A stretch of DNA of 64,000 nt, from the NCBI RefSeq assembly GCF_021018895.1, contig NC_079371.1, forward strand, positions 8,759,501 through 8,823,500, in the 5' to 3' direction. The notes beneath the pieces are model-generated. The model searched no databases and was not told where the DNA came from. It saw only the letters and a list, made by a program, of their open reading frames with translations. The first letter of the stretch is position 1; each line of letters begins with the position of its first letter. The position numbers were made by a program, and so were the translations under genes. The stretch comes from Seriola aureovittata (taxonomy: Eukaryota > Chordata > Actinopteri > Carangiformes > Carangidae). Below are positions 14,205 through 27,635 of the stretch, one piece after another.

Positions 14205-14420
14205 CCACATTAATTAATCTAGTCATTTTTAATTAGCCGCTGTTTCTTGGTAGACTAGGTTTTATCTGAGCTGCTTAATATGTTTCGCAGCAGCAGCATT
14301 GACAAGTCAAAGCTGAATATTGGGGCGTCGGGCTCATTTTGAAAACGCTAAATGGATTTATAGTTTGTTAGTTTTATTAATCTTGTTGTAATTGTTCTGG
14401 AAATAAAGGGGAGTGATGGG
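14205..14420. promoter_or_regulatory. candidate conserved noncoding element
   Basis: A repeat-free block with ATTAATTAATC and TTTTTAATTAGCC, several ATTA/TAAT words and no reading frame. It has the look of a homeodomain-site-rich vertebrate noncoding element, but conservation cannot be tested from one sequence. Inference only. Confidence 0.25.
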
Positions 14421-17400
14421 GTGTTTTTTTGTTATTAAATTAGACAACATGTTAAAATGATGACAAATTTAAAAGGACTGTATAAAATATCTGACACATA
14501 ACACAATGAAAGATTTTGTGTGTGTGTATCAGTGCGGTGAAAAGGAATAATCATTTATCTTTGTTGGACAAACTGAGATAGATTGATATTTACTAGGAAT
14601 TCCTAATTTGAAAAAAATTTTCCACCATTAGAGCGCCTTCACGTGTCCTAAAGCATCACTCAGGAACGTATTAAATAAAATGTATACTGGTCACACTGAA
14701 GTGAAATGCCTGAAAGTCTTCCCGTTGATTCACGGGCGCTTGACAAAGAATTCATTTCTATTTTTTGAAGAAATGAACACTTTCCGTGAAGTTCAGGGTA
14801 AACCCGTTTGAATTGCTGTTAATCTTTATGACTCGGTGTGACAGAAGAGTTTCGCTTCCCGAAGAGGTTTAGGAAGAAAGACGGAAATTACCAAAGACAC
14901 TTACATTCACCATTTCCTTTGATATCTGCTCCCTTTACTCATATGTCCTTAGATAGTCTCTTTCTCTCGCTTCCTCTTCCCTCTGCTCTCTCTTTCATGG
15001 CTGCCAGGATGAAAGTGGATGATCAGTGTTGTAAAAGCAAGGCAGTGCTGGGCTATGATTTATTTAGACCCAAAAGGACTGCAGTTACTACCATATCTTC
15101 TCTTCTTTTTTTTCTTTTTTTTTTTTGCCAGAAGAGGCAAGAGACCAGAGATGTTTCATGGGTGGAGGGTGTTCACAAAATGGAAAAGGGGAGAAGGAGG
15201 GATTTGAGGGGAGGGAAAGAAAGGAAAGAGTGTGGTATCGGTGTTGTAAAAGCAGCCTGTTTCCTGGACATCATTTATTCATCTGCAGTTGGACCTAAGG
15301 AGAGGGAGGGAGAAAGCAGGCGATACAGAGGGAGAGACAGCAAGAGAAGGAGGGAAATCCAGAAATATGGAGGCAGACGGAGGCAGAAGATAAAGAGATA
15401 TAGGTGGAGAAGAGGAAAGATAAAAGGCAGGGAGAGAGAGAAGGAAAAGAGGAGGAGAAAGACACCAGAGCAGTAGACGGTTGCATAAAACAGACAGATA
15501 TGAGACAGATATAAACAAGAGTGGACAACGGAGGCAGATGAAAACTTGTAATTTGTTGCAGATAGAAAATGAGACAAGGAGCAAGGAAAGTAGGACACAA
15601 AGGTGTAAAAGAGATGAAATAAGAGACAGAAAAGCAGGAAGAAACACTGATGTGACGTTAGCGGGTAAAAAAAAAAAAAAAAAGAGAACAGTGATTGAAA
15701 ATAGATTGAAAGGATCAGAGGGAGGGAGCAGGGAAGCATTAATTATTGATGGAACAAATGTCTGACTGACTGACTCAATTTGGCCCTTTGTTGTTTCCAG
15801 ACCACCAAGACTGTCAGATAGACTCAGAACAGCGTTTCTCAAAGTGAGGATGGAGTCCCCGACTGGGTAGCTGATGTGTTGATTTTCTGGATCCTTTAGT
15901 TTTAATGGCTCTGCTTGAAATGCAGATAAAAAATGCAGCATATGATTTATTTCAGTTGAAAGTTTGAGTGATATTCTTTAATTGCATATAAATATACGTT
16001 TTACCTCAAGTTGTTCTTTCTTGCCTGAAGTGCTCATAACTTCTGCTCATGTTTTTAATGTTGCGATTAGAGAGAACAAAAGCTGAATGTCAAACAGTGA
16101 TTGTCGTCGGTGCATAAAAAGAAAACTTGGCTAACTAGTTTCAGTCGAACACTCACCTGTTAGTCTCAAAGTCACGCACTGAATCTGAATTTAGGCCTGA
16201 ATACAACCTGTTATAAACCGTTGTCATCGTGTGGCTTTGAGTCCAAGTTGACCTCTGCTCCAGATCGCCTCTTCTCCCTCCTTAATATCCGTCCAGTCAT
16301 TTTTGCACTGGCCTGTAATGAAGATAAACTCCAGTTCTGACGTGGTGAAAAATTAAAAAAGGAAATTAGCATGCTCTGGTGATTTTAGGTGAGCTTCCAC
16401 TGCCTGAAGATTACAGTCTTGGAGTCTTTTTGGCGGCAGTTGCCAGTCGCTTTCTGAAATTAACTTTTTTTGGCTTGGCTCATATGCTAACAAAATATCA
16501 CCTGCCAGGAGTCACTTTTGTGGCCAAAATAATGAGTTCACATATTTCACTGAAATACTTTAGCCCACCTGCTCTCTAGAACATCTACGTTTTGATAGAG
16601 GCAGAAAGTTACAGCTTTGTTGGGAGCCGTAGAAACAGGCAGAAACAAGAATGTGCCTGGTGGTCGCCGGGTGCACGGTGCACAGCAGGGATAAAGATCA
16701 ACAGGCCAAGACCAGAGACTTTATATCACAGAGGTGTTCAAAGGTTACCGTTTTGAAACATAAGCCACTATAGTGGATGCACCATATTGATTCATTGACA
16801 GACGAACACAGCCAACATTTGTCATTTGCTGTTTGCAATTTCAAACCACGTAGTGGAATTTAATGCCACACACTGTGGGGAACTGAAGAAAACATTCTCA
16901 TGCAGTATCTCTTAGCATCAAGCATCAAAGGTGCCCTTTCGCAGGGTTTCTGCTCTGCTGTGAGATCCAACTGAAAGGTGTGACTGATCAGACTAGTATC
17001 TCTTAGAATTACATTCATCTTCTGTGATTCTGCAGTGCACAATTCACGTGTATGCTCAGCGTCCGGCGCCAGCACAGGATTTAGTTTGCCCTTTATGTAG
17101 AGGAGAAAAGACTGGAGTTTGCATTCGGTCACAGACTGAAAATGAAATACAAGAAAAGTACTTGCGTGTTATTTTTTTTTTTAGCTCTTTAACTCCTAAG
17201 ACTTATAATTCAAATCCTATCACCTGACAAGAATCTTGACAATGGACAAGTGTGTAAAATATTTCAGTGACATCTTTTAACATCCAATGACAGCAACCAA
17301 AACATTTCACCAATCTCAAATTATGGCTTCTGTTAGAAAACTAAACATTTGGTGAGTGTAAGGCTTTGGCAACTAAAACGCTTCGGTAATATTAGGGAAA

Positions 17401-17744
17401 GATCATTTTTACAGATCTGAAACCGTGTTAAAGCTGACAGCTCCTTCTGTACGGCAAGCAGACCCCTTCAAAAAAAAAAAAAAAAATGGCAACAACACAA
17501 GCTGCCTAATCCAGTGTTGTTCCTTTGTTTCATCAGACAAGTCAGTTCATGGACAAACCTCAGCCTGTGCTCTGTGATGCTCTTCCAGGAATTAGTAGCA
17601 TTGATTACGTTATATGAAAACAGCTGTCGCATCAAAGGTGTCCACGCCGGCTTGATGATGGGACGCTGAAGTTCCTTTTTAAAGATCAAAAACAACAATG
17701 AAATCTTCTTTCTGTCATCTACACACACAGAGACGGACCCGAGC

Positions 17745-18330
17745 TTGACCCATTATCTTTCACTTAGAATCACAAACAGGCTGCAGGCCACGGTGGCCTT
17801 ATCATATTTGTCATTAAACACCTATCAGAATCAATTACAGCTGCACAATATTTCTAAACAAGTGATTTTCCTAATGACGATTGTTATTGATGCATGACAG
17901 TGAACTTGGAAGTGTTGACATTAAACAAAAAGATTCATCTTAATTAGTTGACAGCCCTTTTCATCTCAGTACAAGCTTTTGAAGGCTTCAGATTTGGTGC
18001 TGCTGGAGTTTATAAACACATTTTGTCATTTTGAAGTGAATCCCATCGGCTGATTATTGAGGGCAACAACACTGGCGGCCTTTGGTATCTGTATCCATTA
18101 CAAAGGTCAGGACCCAGAGCTGCAAGTCCTGATTACAGTTAATAAACACAATTGTCCCATTAATGCGCAACTGAGAAATTTACTCTAATTAATAAAGACA
18201 ACAAATACAAAGTCCATTTTCTTCCTAATATTTGCATCTTCGCATTTGGATGGCCGAAGCTGTGATGTCGCCACAAACGCACCGAGGGAAACTGAAACAT
18301 GACTTTCCTTTAATGCATGATTGAGAAGAG
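17745..18330. promoter_or_regulatory. candidate conserved noncoding element cluster
   Basis: About 590 bp free of microsatellites, with many ATTA/TAAT cores, for example TCTAATTAATAAAG (18184-18197) and CCCATTAATGCG. It is flanked by simpler sequence. Its texture suggests an intronic enhancer or conserved element; no direct proof is visible here. Confidence 0.3.
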
Positions 18331-18392
18331 CACCATCAATGTTAAACTCAACAACCCCGCAGTCGGCTCTCCCGCTAACACTTTGATTCCAC

Positions 18393-18413
18393 TTTTTTTT
18401 TTTTTTTTTTTTG
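18393..18413. repeat. poly(T) run
   Basis: About 20 T in a row; it could be the A-tail remnant of a minus-strand retroposon, but no body is recognised next to it. Confidence 0.7.
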
Positions 18414-19430
18414 AAAGCCTTTGATGGTCAGAGCTGTATGTGCTCAAACGTGTAGGGCCAATAAACACAGCAGAAGTGGAAATGTAATTATGTGATAAAC
18501 ACAGTCTTTATATTTGGCAGAGGAGCCGCTCGATCCACTTTGTTGGTTCGATTCCCGAGAATTCCTCGTCTCTGCAATCACGTCAGCGCAGATGGTAGGC
18601 ATTCCTCCTGTAGCGACTAATGACTGTGTGTGTCAGCGTGCGTGAGTGTGTTTTTTACTCAGTGAGAGCTAATTTGATACTGAGTGCCAGTGTTGAACGC
18701 AGGCCAGCCTTCCTACACTGCACCCCGAAGTCTTTCCATATATTATTGTCTTCTAATGTATCAATGGGGATCAATGCAGAGCAGCAGGAAAAACTTCCTT
18801 TCATCCCCAAAATATGACGTTATACTTATGTGTCTTTAATTTGCCTTGTTTGATTAACTACATTAACCACATATTAACTACAGCAGTATATTCAGTCTTC
18901 CTTTGTGGTCTTGGAATTTTTAGCCACTAACCTATAAGCTAATTTCTATAACCTTTAGCTTCCAGTCGAGCTTTAATTGAACACTTCGTCAAAATTGGTT
19001 CTGTAGACCTTATCTTAATTTATTATTCTCCGTCCAGTTGCATTTGTCTGTAGTAGGGCAGCGTTTGCAGATTGATTGCATTCACAAGGGCCGACCAATC
19101 ATTACTAATGCCCTGCAATGTCTCAATCAATAGTATATAATCTATTTGAAAACACTTACCAAATAGCTAACACCTAATTTGGAATTCCACTGTGTTTTAG
19201 CAAGTGTGTCTTTGAATGAGTTAATCCAGTTAGTGCATGTGTCTGCCAGGCCACATCAGAATAAATGATGGGTCCCTGTGTGATGATGAATGGTAATTTA
19301 GATTTAACATAACTGGACTAACGAGCGCGCTAATGACTCCAAAGCTAGTCTGGACAGCTCTCACCCGACTGGCTCACGCCTTGCATCCCAATGAGCTGGG
19401 GAAAGGGCACCCATACGCACACATACGCAC

Positions 19431-19463
19431 GCACACACACACACACACACACTCACACACACA
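19431..19463. repeat. (CA)n microsatellite
   Basis: A CA array with one CTC interruption, at the start of a CA/GT-rich 210-bp stretch that also holds CA at 19567-19585 and GT at 19611-19637. Confidence 0.9.
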
Positions 19464-19606
19464 GAGAGGAAAAACATGCCCAAGTGTTTTAATAAATGCA
19501 TGCATACACCATCAAAAATTCACAAATGGTTCTGGCAGGGAAGCACGCACGTACACAGCCGCGCGCACACACACACACACACACGAACACATCAGCGGTG
19601 GTTGTA

Positions 19607-19610
<4 letters not shown>

Positions 19611-19637
<27 letters not shown>
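19611..19637. repeat. (GT)n microsatellite
   Basis: About 13 GT units of opposite sense to the CA tract only 30 bp upstream. Confidence 0.9.
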
Positions 19638-19639
<2 letters not shown>

Positions 19640-19798
19640 ATGTGTGGGTGGTGTGTGTATGCCTGTAAGAACTCCATGAGTAGTGGAGAGCAGTGGTGTC
19701 AAGCTAATATGAAGCTGATTAATTAATAATTATGCACAGGCCAGTTCTCAACCAGTTAAATTAGATGTGGTTTTCGTTCAATGATCTTTCAACTTGAG

Positions 19799-19820
19799 TT
19801 TTTTTTTTTTTTTTTTTTTT
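19799..19820. repeat. poly(T) run
   Basis: About 21 consecutive T in the long intron. Confidence 0.8.
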
Positions 19821-22800
19821 CTCTGCTGACAATGAAGATTAATGAAAATAGATGATAAGTACTTGATCATTTTCAGATATAAATAGAATTAATCAGTTTC
19901 ATTTTTCAAAAGGGGTCTCTATATCTCAGTCAGAAAATGAAAAGTGGGTGAGTTTTCATATCTGAAAGCAGTTTATTTGTCAAAGTGATGGTAATATACT
20001 CTGTGTTCCACTTTCAGATTCTGCTTCAATTCAAAGTGAAGTTGTCTTTAAAACTAAGAGCTCCACCACTAGCTGTTTCCTCGGCCAGTGACATGACAAT
20101 GACTTTATAACCGCAGACGTCACTCCTCCATCAGAGCCAAACTTTCTTCTTCGTGGAGTGACATGTTCAAATATGGGTTGTGACTTTATGACAGCGTTTG
20201 TACATTACCATTATGGATTTCTGAAGCCACTTATTGCCTTCGTGTGTATTCAGGCTCAATACATTCAATACCTTCAGAAATCTCATGTCCTCCCACGCAG
20301 TTCCTGAAAAAGCCAATAAGTGTCCATCAGCAATCACAACCCATTGAAGTGTCCTTTGTCCAGAAAACCAATTGTTACGTGGTTACTTACTGGAATTTTA
20401 TTTTTAGCTGAATACCAATCATTGTGGCATGTTATAATAATGTTTTCAACTATTTCCTTGATGATAAAAAAGGCTGTTTGAAGCACAGTAGAAATACAAT
20501 ATGCTACATGTCATTAGTTCATCGCTTTTTCAATCTACATAGATTAAAATGCCTTTGAGAGTTCAGTGCAGAAACCACAGACATATTCTGCAGATTCGTG
20601 TTGAGACTACTTAGAAGCATAAAAAAAGCAAATGTGCTACAGATGAAAGTCTTAGTTGAGAGCAAAGCCTTTGCTAATAGCATCTTTTGCACGTACAGAT
20701 AAAGGTGATGTTTTAGAAAAAAGCAAAAAAAAAAAAAAAAAAGAGGGAAGACTGTCTGATGTAGCCTTATTTGATTCCCTCCTGCAGGATGGCCCACCTT
20801 TCTGCTGATACCACAGAAAAATGACAGGGGGGGGGGGGCAGGGAAGGATTGAGCTTGAAAGACAGCAAGAGTGAATGAGAAGCCAGTCAGATTTCATGGC
20901 GATTTTGTCCACCGAATTCAAACAAATTCAATTTTTTAAGAAGCTGAGATGGTGACCAGGGCAGACAGGAAGTCAGCGTGTGACAAAGAGGGACAGGTGG
21001 AGAAAGAGAAGAGCGACATGGTTAGAAGAGTAGAAAGAGAGGACTCACACTGCTGTTACATGACATGCCCACATACAGGGGAAGAGTCCGCGGGTCTGAA
21101 AGGACTTTAAAGAGCAGTGGAACAGCTGCATATTTTATGATTGCTTTTCTCCGTGAAGCACAGCTTTCTGGATGAGGGTGTGCCGCTGAGAGAGCGAGGA
21201 GACGACAGAGCGAGAGAGATGGAGAGGATGGGGAAAGTGTGTGCATGTGTGTGACAGTCATAATTCATAAGGGGAGATGGACAGAGTTGCTCAGTGCACT
21301 GTAGCTCTGCAAGGTGACTTTCACTCAGCCTGTAACTCTCTCTCTCTCCCTCTCTCTCTCTCTCAAACACACACACATTTCACTCCTCTCTTCTTTATCT
21401 AAAGTGTCGTCCCTCTTGTCTTTTAGCTTTTTTACCAGTTTTTTCAGCTGCACTAGTTACCTCTTTGTCCAGGTAGCTCTCACTTCTCCTTGCTTACATC
21501 CCTTCTGTGCTTCTCCCCTCCTCTCTTATTCCCGTCACTCTGTTCTTCGCCTTTCTCCTCCTCTCGCCTTTTCCTCTTTCATCTCTTTTTTAGCGTGATT
21601 ACAAAATCTGCTGCTGCGGGAATGAAAGTGATTTAAAACTCTATGTGAGCCAATAGGCGTCAAACTAGACTCTGACATCATCTATTGGAGTGAGTTCAGT
21701 GATCATTCAACCGAGCACTGAGACCAGAGTAACCTTTTCTATATCAAGGGAGAAGAACAGCAAGAAAAATAGAATGACGTGTATCAAGCTTGTAAGCTGG
21801 AGGCAGTCGATTGTATTTCCACCCACTGAACTGTCGACTTCTTAGCCTCACTTCCATCAGGCCTCCCTTACTCCTCAAACTATTTATTTTTTTGCTACAT
21901 GCTAAAGATTAAAAATAGACTTAAAAAAAAAAAAAAGAAGTGGTGGAATGGGAATGAATGTTACCATTACTTTTTAATGATGTTTCCAACTTCACTGTAA
22001 TAAGAAAGTAATCTCATAGACACACGAGTAGTTTACAAAGTTCACAAAGTAGTTTACTGCCACATTAAATTGCTTACACTTGGCCAGCTGTGCACGCTAC
22101 ATGAGAATGATGAAAATTCAATATACAAAATTGAGATGAACAAGAGACTCTTCTTATACAGGCATAAACTGAAATAAATCAAATCAGAGACAGAAATAAT
22201 AGAGATGTAGTCATTAAATTCAATATTTTCAAGTCTAAAAATGTCCTTTCTTGTGTATTATATCAATAATTTTTCCCTTTTATATTCTAGAAAATCGATA
22301 ACCTTTAGTGGTGACCTCATCATGTACCGGGCGGTGCATAAAATGTCATAAAAAAACATGTGAGAGGAGGAGTATATAAAATGTCAACCAATAACTTGGA
22401 CTCAAACAGATATGATCCTTCAAATAAAACCACCTTCGTCTGCCTAAATTATCTAAAATCTACATCTATCCATGTGCAACATATTTATATGCTGCATTGT
22501 GAAAGTAAAATCATTAGTTTATCATTTATTCCTTCAATGTTTCTATGCTTTGACGAAAGTCACTGAGGGATATTAAGTGAAATCAGATGCTCTGTATAAA
22601 GGTTAGAAAAAGAAAAAAAAAAACACATTATTTTTTGTTTCTTAGTGAATAACCCAAATCATACGTATGAAAACTTAGATTGCAATGGTTTTTCGAAATC
22701 AGTGTAAACAAACCTTTCATAGTTTCCACATGAATGTAAAGCCTATGTCATTCCTTCAGCTCATTGTCAGTATCTCAGTCATTCAATCGTATGTAAAAGA

Positions 22801-23473
22801 GTAAAAAAAAGTCAGAAAAAATGTTTCTCAAAATGCATCTTAAACCACAGCAATCAAAGTTTTTACAAATCCATTTATGGGAGACTGAGTTTCCCCTCAC
22901 TGCAGCTGCTGACAGAATAAAAACAGCAGAATTTAACAACCATCAAGACAATATGGGTCCAACCGAAAGCTAGATTTGCTGTTAAGTTTCTGTTGTCTTC
23001 TATTATTGTGAAGAAATATGTAGAAAAGACAAAGAGTTGTCTGTTTGCCCTAATAATAATTAGTATGTTGAAATACCCACAGTTTTGTGTGTGTAGATGT
23101 GTGCACTACATTTGCTTGACGTGTAATTTAAGCTCACAGACTCACGATGATGCCAGGTAGGGTAGTTGTTTGTGCAGTTGTCCAGTACAACTGTCAAACT
23201 TAAACAAGGGTTCGGGGGTTGAGAAAACTCTGTGTCGGCCGTGTGAGCGCATGCGTGTTCGTGTGCGTGTGTTTGTGCGTGTGTGCTTCCCCTACATGTC
23301 AGACAATCCCCAGTGCAGTTGGTGTGTGGCCAGCCTGAGCCACCCCCAGTAACGATTGCATTCCTGTGGTCGCGTCCTGCATCCAGATCTGTCTTATATC
23401 CCCGACGCGTGGGCGCTGGATCGAAGCCCCTGAAACAAACCTTTCTTGAACCTTAATTTTAGTAACACAAAGG

Positions 23474-23474
<1 letters not shown>

Positions 23475-23543
<69 letters not shown>
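23475..23543. repeat. (GT)n microsatellite
   Basis: About 35 uninterrupted GT units. Confidence 0.95.
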
Positions 23544-23548
<5 letters not shown>

Positions 23549-25084
23549 TGTGTCTGGATGTAAGTGCATACTATGAAGGTCTCTGAGAAACCAAATTCAC
23601 TTTCAGTGGAAGCTTGCTTTTAAGTGCCTTTGTCAATACTTGTCCATGTGTGCTCCCTATACGTTCGACCACATCGTCCTGTATGTGTGTACGGACATGT
23701 GTATCTGCCCGTGCGTGTGTGCACGTAGGGGTCAGAAGAGAACAGAGCAGTGCAGCTTTCTGCTGTTCAGTGATTTTGGTTTGGCTGGCCTTTTGGCTTC
23801 TGTTTGAGTCAGCGGGCTCAGCAGAGCCATCACACCCTGGCAACAACCAGCGCCCTGGCAAAAACAGAGGGCCTGACCTTAAAGAGCGAGGGAGAGAAAG
23901 AGAGAGGGATGAGGAAGTGTGGGAAAGAGAGAGAAAAAGCCAGAGAGACAGAAAACAAGATGGAGGGTCAAAGAGAAAATTAGAGGGAGGGTCAGTCGCA
24001 AGCAGAAAAATAAAAGTTTAGAAACTACTGTGTAAAAATTGCTGGAAGGGTTAGTGAGGAAAGAGGGAGGGAGAGAGAGAGGAGAAGAAAAATATTCCTG
24101 GGGAGAACAGCTGAGATAAATGTGTAAGGTAACTACTGTCTTTGTAATAATGACAGTGGTTTTAGATATATTTGTTTGGGATTTAGAGAAAGTAGTTGTG
24201 GTGAGAACACAGGGGGGGTGGGGGTGGGGTAAGGAGAAGCAGGGCCTAAAAAAAAGAGATAAAGAGAAACTGACAGTCGACTGTTTCCACTGGAATAATG
24301 ATAAAGCACTTCAGAGTTTGCTGGTTTGGAGAGAGGCACGAGGAGGAAGGGTCAGAGGGGTTGGAGGAGGAAAAAAAAAAAAGATAGAGAGAGTGGGAGA
24401 GAAAAGATGTGAAAGGAAAGGAGGTGGAGGTGATAAAGAGGGAAGAGACATGTCACGCAGAGTGAGAGAGGAAGGGAAGAAAGTGAAGAGAAAGACTGAT
24501 ATACAGCCGTTGGATAGAGGCGGGAGGGAGTAGTGACAGCGATTAGAACAGCTTTGAGAGTAACAGCCAAAGAGATCATAAACTGCACCGACACTGTTAC
24601 AAATGTAGGATAGAGTTACACGTCATCTTTTGATTCTGTCTAAAATTGATGACAAGGCTCTCTGGGGGATTTTCCACCACTGAGCACAAAATATTTTCTA
24701 CAGTTTGATTCTTTATTTTCATTTTCTGCTAACTACTTCTAACTAAAAGCCTACTGTGTGCCCCATTAATACTGTGTGTGTGCCCACACACACTTTAGTT
24801 TTCTTTGGTGTGGAAATACTTTGAGTTGATATGTCCAAAAACGTTTTAACCACATGTGTTTTCTATTTTAGGCCATTTTGGCAATTTCTTCAAGTGCTGC
24901 TGAACTGTTACTTTTTATTTCATGAACTGAAAAAAATAGAAATACAAAAACTTAACAGTAATTGCGGCATTGTGTGGAGCTACGCTTTGGTTTTGCTGAT
25001 ATTTTTCACTGAATATAAATGTAATGTTTCCTGTGGCACTGTCTGCTACACAAACTCAGTGAATAATATGAACACTTTACTAAA

Positions 25085-25420
25085 TGGTTGACAAGGTGCT
25101 TTTTTGATAAAATGCTGCTCCTTTTATCCTCCAAATACACCTTTTGGTGATTGTGGCCAATTTTAACTTCATCTGTCCGCAGCACATGTTTCCACCAGAG
25201 GGTAAATCTTCCTGTAGGTCCTTCGCAGTCATATGGAGCTTTTACTTTGCCTGTAGCCCAGACAGAACGCACTTCTTGGGCTTCCAGATCTTCTCTTGAC
25301 TTCCACAGTTAACTGCCATTTCTTTGACGTTTTGGAGAGTGGAAATTTCAAACTGGAAGTGATATCTTATTATAGCCTCCTTTGCTTTGTAGGCACATAG
25401 GCATATAGGACCATAATGCA
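25085..25420 (-). mobile_element. degenerate Tc1/mariner-like transposase fragment
   Basis: On the minus strand a short open part reads WWKHVLRTDEVKIGHNHQKV, followed by YLEDKRSSILSKKHLVNH. This resembles the Tc1-family DDE segment in which W+.VL.TDE.K is followed by G.H...VWRKKG. The sequence after DEVKI is shortened compared with intact relatives, and no complete transposase or terminal repeat is visible, so this is a dead fragment. The neighbouring part to about 25420 carries further words I associate with the same fish element. Limits are approximate. Confidence 0.6.
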
Positions 25421-26238
25421 CTCTTTCTAATAATTATAAAAGCCTAGCCATCCCATAATCAATGTGAATGAACAAAATCTTGGTTGGCAAATTTTGTGGC
25501 CTCTTGTGTAACCACCATCATATCGGCTGACCCTACTGCCAGCTTCCACCACACAATAGCAGGCCAAAGATGAAACTGTAATGTCCATTCTCACGGATTC
25601 ATAAAGATAGATATAGAGTATTATATGTGTAATGTACAGAGTTGTATGTCATCTTGGCCGAAATGTTCTAACACGAGTTTGTGCTCTGTCAAAAGCTTCT
25701 TTCCTTCTTCTGTAATAAAGAGCAGATAAACGAAGGCGGGAGTATCAACTAAAGCTCAACTCAGACCATGCTGCAGTGGAGGGGGGGGTGCCAACAAACC
25801 TAAACAGCCGTGCAGGTAACACATTAAGTCGGTAGCAGACGGCTCACACAGAGGGAGGAGGTGGGTAACAGAGAGCTTATGCAGAGTCGGGGACAGCGTC
25901 AGATATCGGAAGAGCTCGGTGCCGGCAGTCTGACCCACACACAATTCATCACATCCCACTGTGCGGCAGGACAGGAAGGAGGAGGAGAGAGGGTGATGAA
26001 GCGAGTGGAGGAGGAGGAGGAGGAGAGAGAGAGAGAGAGAGAGAGAAAAGCGATTTAAGGTGGAAATCAAGCAGAGCTAAAAGACAATTGAGAGAAGATA
26101 AGAGGACAGCAAGAGAAAGGAGAGTCAAAGCAGAGAGGCAATCTGCAGTCTAATTTATTCTCGTTTAAGGTGTAATGGTCTCATCAGGAGATTGTTATGT
26201 ACATCTCTCTTTTTGTCTGTTGTCACCCTTTTCCCCAA

Positions 26239-26239
26239 T

Positions 26240-26270
<31 letters not shown>

Positions 26271-26290
26271 CCTCTCTCCCTCCCTCTCAT
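26239..26290. repeat. (CT)n tract
   Basis: CT-rich simple repeat with CCCT variants; a matching (GA)n tract of opposite sense lies at 26020-26046, so the two could pair. Confidence 0.85.
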
Positions 26291-27406
26291 ATACATACAC
26301 AGCCTCCTGCCAAACCAAGAGGCTGTATGCATCCCTGTTTACTTAGTGTCAGTTAATTTGATTAAAATCTCATCAGACTGTGGTTTTAGCTTTTGTAACT
26401 TTACTCCACAGTCAGGCTTTCATCTACACCCCGCTTCAAAGAGCGTCAATGTTTCACAGAGACACCTTTGTGTTTCAAGTTTGAATCTATCTAACTCTTG
26501 GCATTTTGCTGGATATAGTTTCTTTCATTGTCCTTCAGGCAGTCTTGAAAAGCTTGCAGCGCTCAGCATACTGGTCTCAGTGAGAAACAATGCAAACAGC
26601 CATTATTCATTTAACTGAAGCGCCAATACAGAAACCTTTACTTGCCTCCATTGGTGCAGCCATATTTTCAGCAGAAGAATAAGAGACCAAATTGTAGAAT
26701 GTCGAGGTTTCACTCATGAAATTGTTTCTGTGAGGGAGAAAAGTAAAATGATAAATCATATGCTCACTATGTCATAAATATCATTTTAAATGAGGCACGG
26801 CAAAAGATTTCGTCAGAAAATACTTTAACTACTGATTATCTCAATCTTTTAGTGTGTTTTTCGGTTTTGGTTGTAAACAGTTGAGCTTTCCCAGGGTGGT
26901 TTCCAACGGCAACCCTCTGGAAATGCCAATTTTCTCGGAGATGAGAGGAGTAAATTACGCGACTTTCGTTGTACAAACACTTGAGAGTTTATTAAACCAG
27001 CCCGATCACACACACCCTCATACACACATATATGTATGGAACAGCTCAGAAAGGAGCACAAAAATTCACACACACATACACGCAAACAAAACGCACTCAC
27101 TCATAGACGATTTAACACGAGGCTGCCAGGGTAAAGCATTAAAGCAGGCATTAAACCCCGTGGGAAAGTTCAAATATGAGACAATTCAACCACTAAAAGC
27201 CCTTAACTCTTCTACCTAAAGGCCCTTAAAGCCTGTGTGCAGACCTCATAGACCTTTATAGCTCAGTGTTAAAGTCAACAGGGTCAAAAATCACTTCAAC
27301 TTACAAGCTGAAATCTCCTGATCAAAAGAGACACACACTGAATGAAGGACAGGCACATTCATTCGCGTATTCTTTCTCTGTCTCATAGCCTCACCAACCT
27401 CCCACA

Positions 27407-27412
<6 letters not shown>

Positions 27413-27449
<37 letters not shown>

Positions 27450-27584
27450 ACACGTACACACTAACAGACACATACACTTGTAAACTCAAGCTTTCATTCA
27501 CACAAAGTTACATCCTTGAAAACCCTTTGTTTGTCCTTGCCCACCGAACATACCTACTAACACACGCACCTACACCCTCCAACA

Positions 27585-27632
<48 letters not shown>
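27413..27632. repeat. CA-rich microsatellite cluster
   Basis: Two clean CA arrays (about 27413-27442 and 27586-27632) joined by CA-rich unique sequence. Confidence 0.9.

Positions 27633-27635
<3 letters not shown>

Noticed and set aside
14838..15476. 212-codon + strand frame, Arg/Lys/Glu-rich at its end
   Set aside because: No recognisable domain; the charged tail is a translated purine tract inside the intron.
15275..15941. Long minus-strand frames (up to 220 codons) rich in Ser, Leu and Phe
   Set aside because: They are the complement of a purine-rich low-complexity tract; two overlapping frames are both open, which is expected from composition alone.
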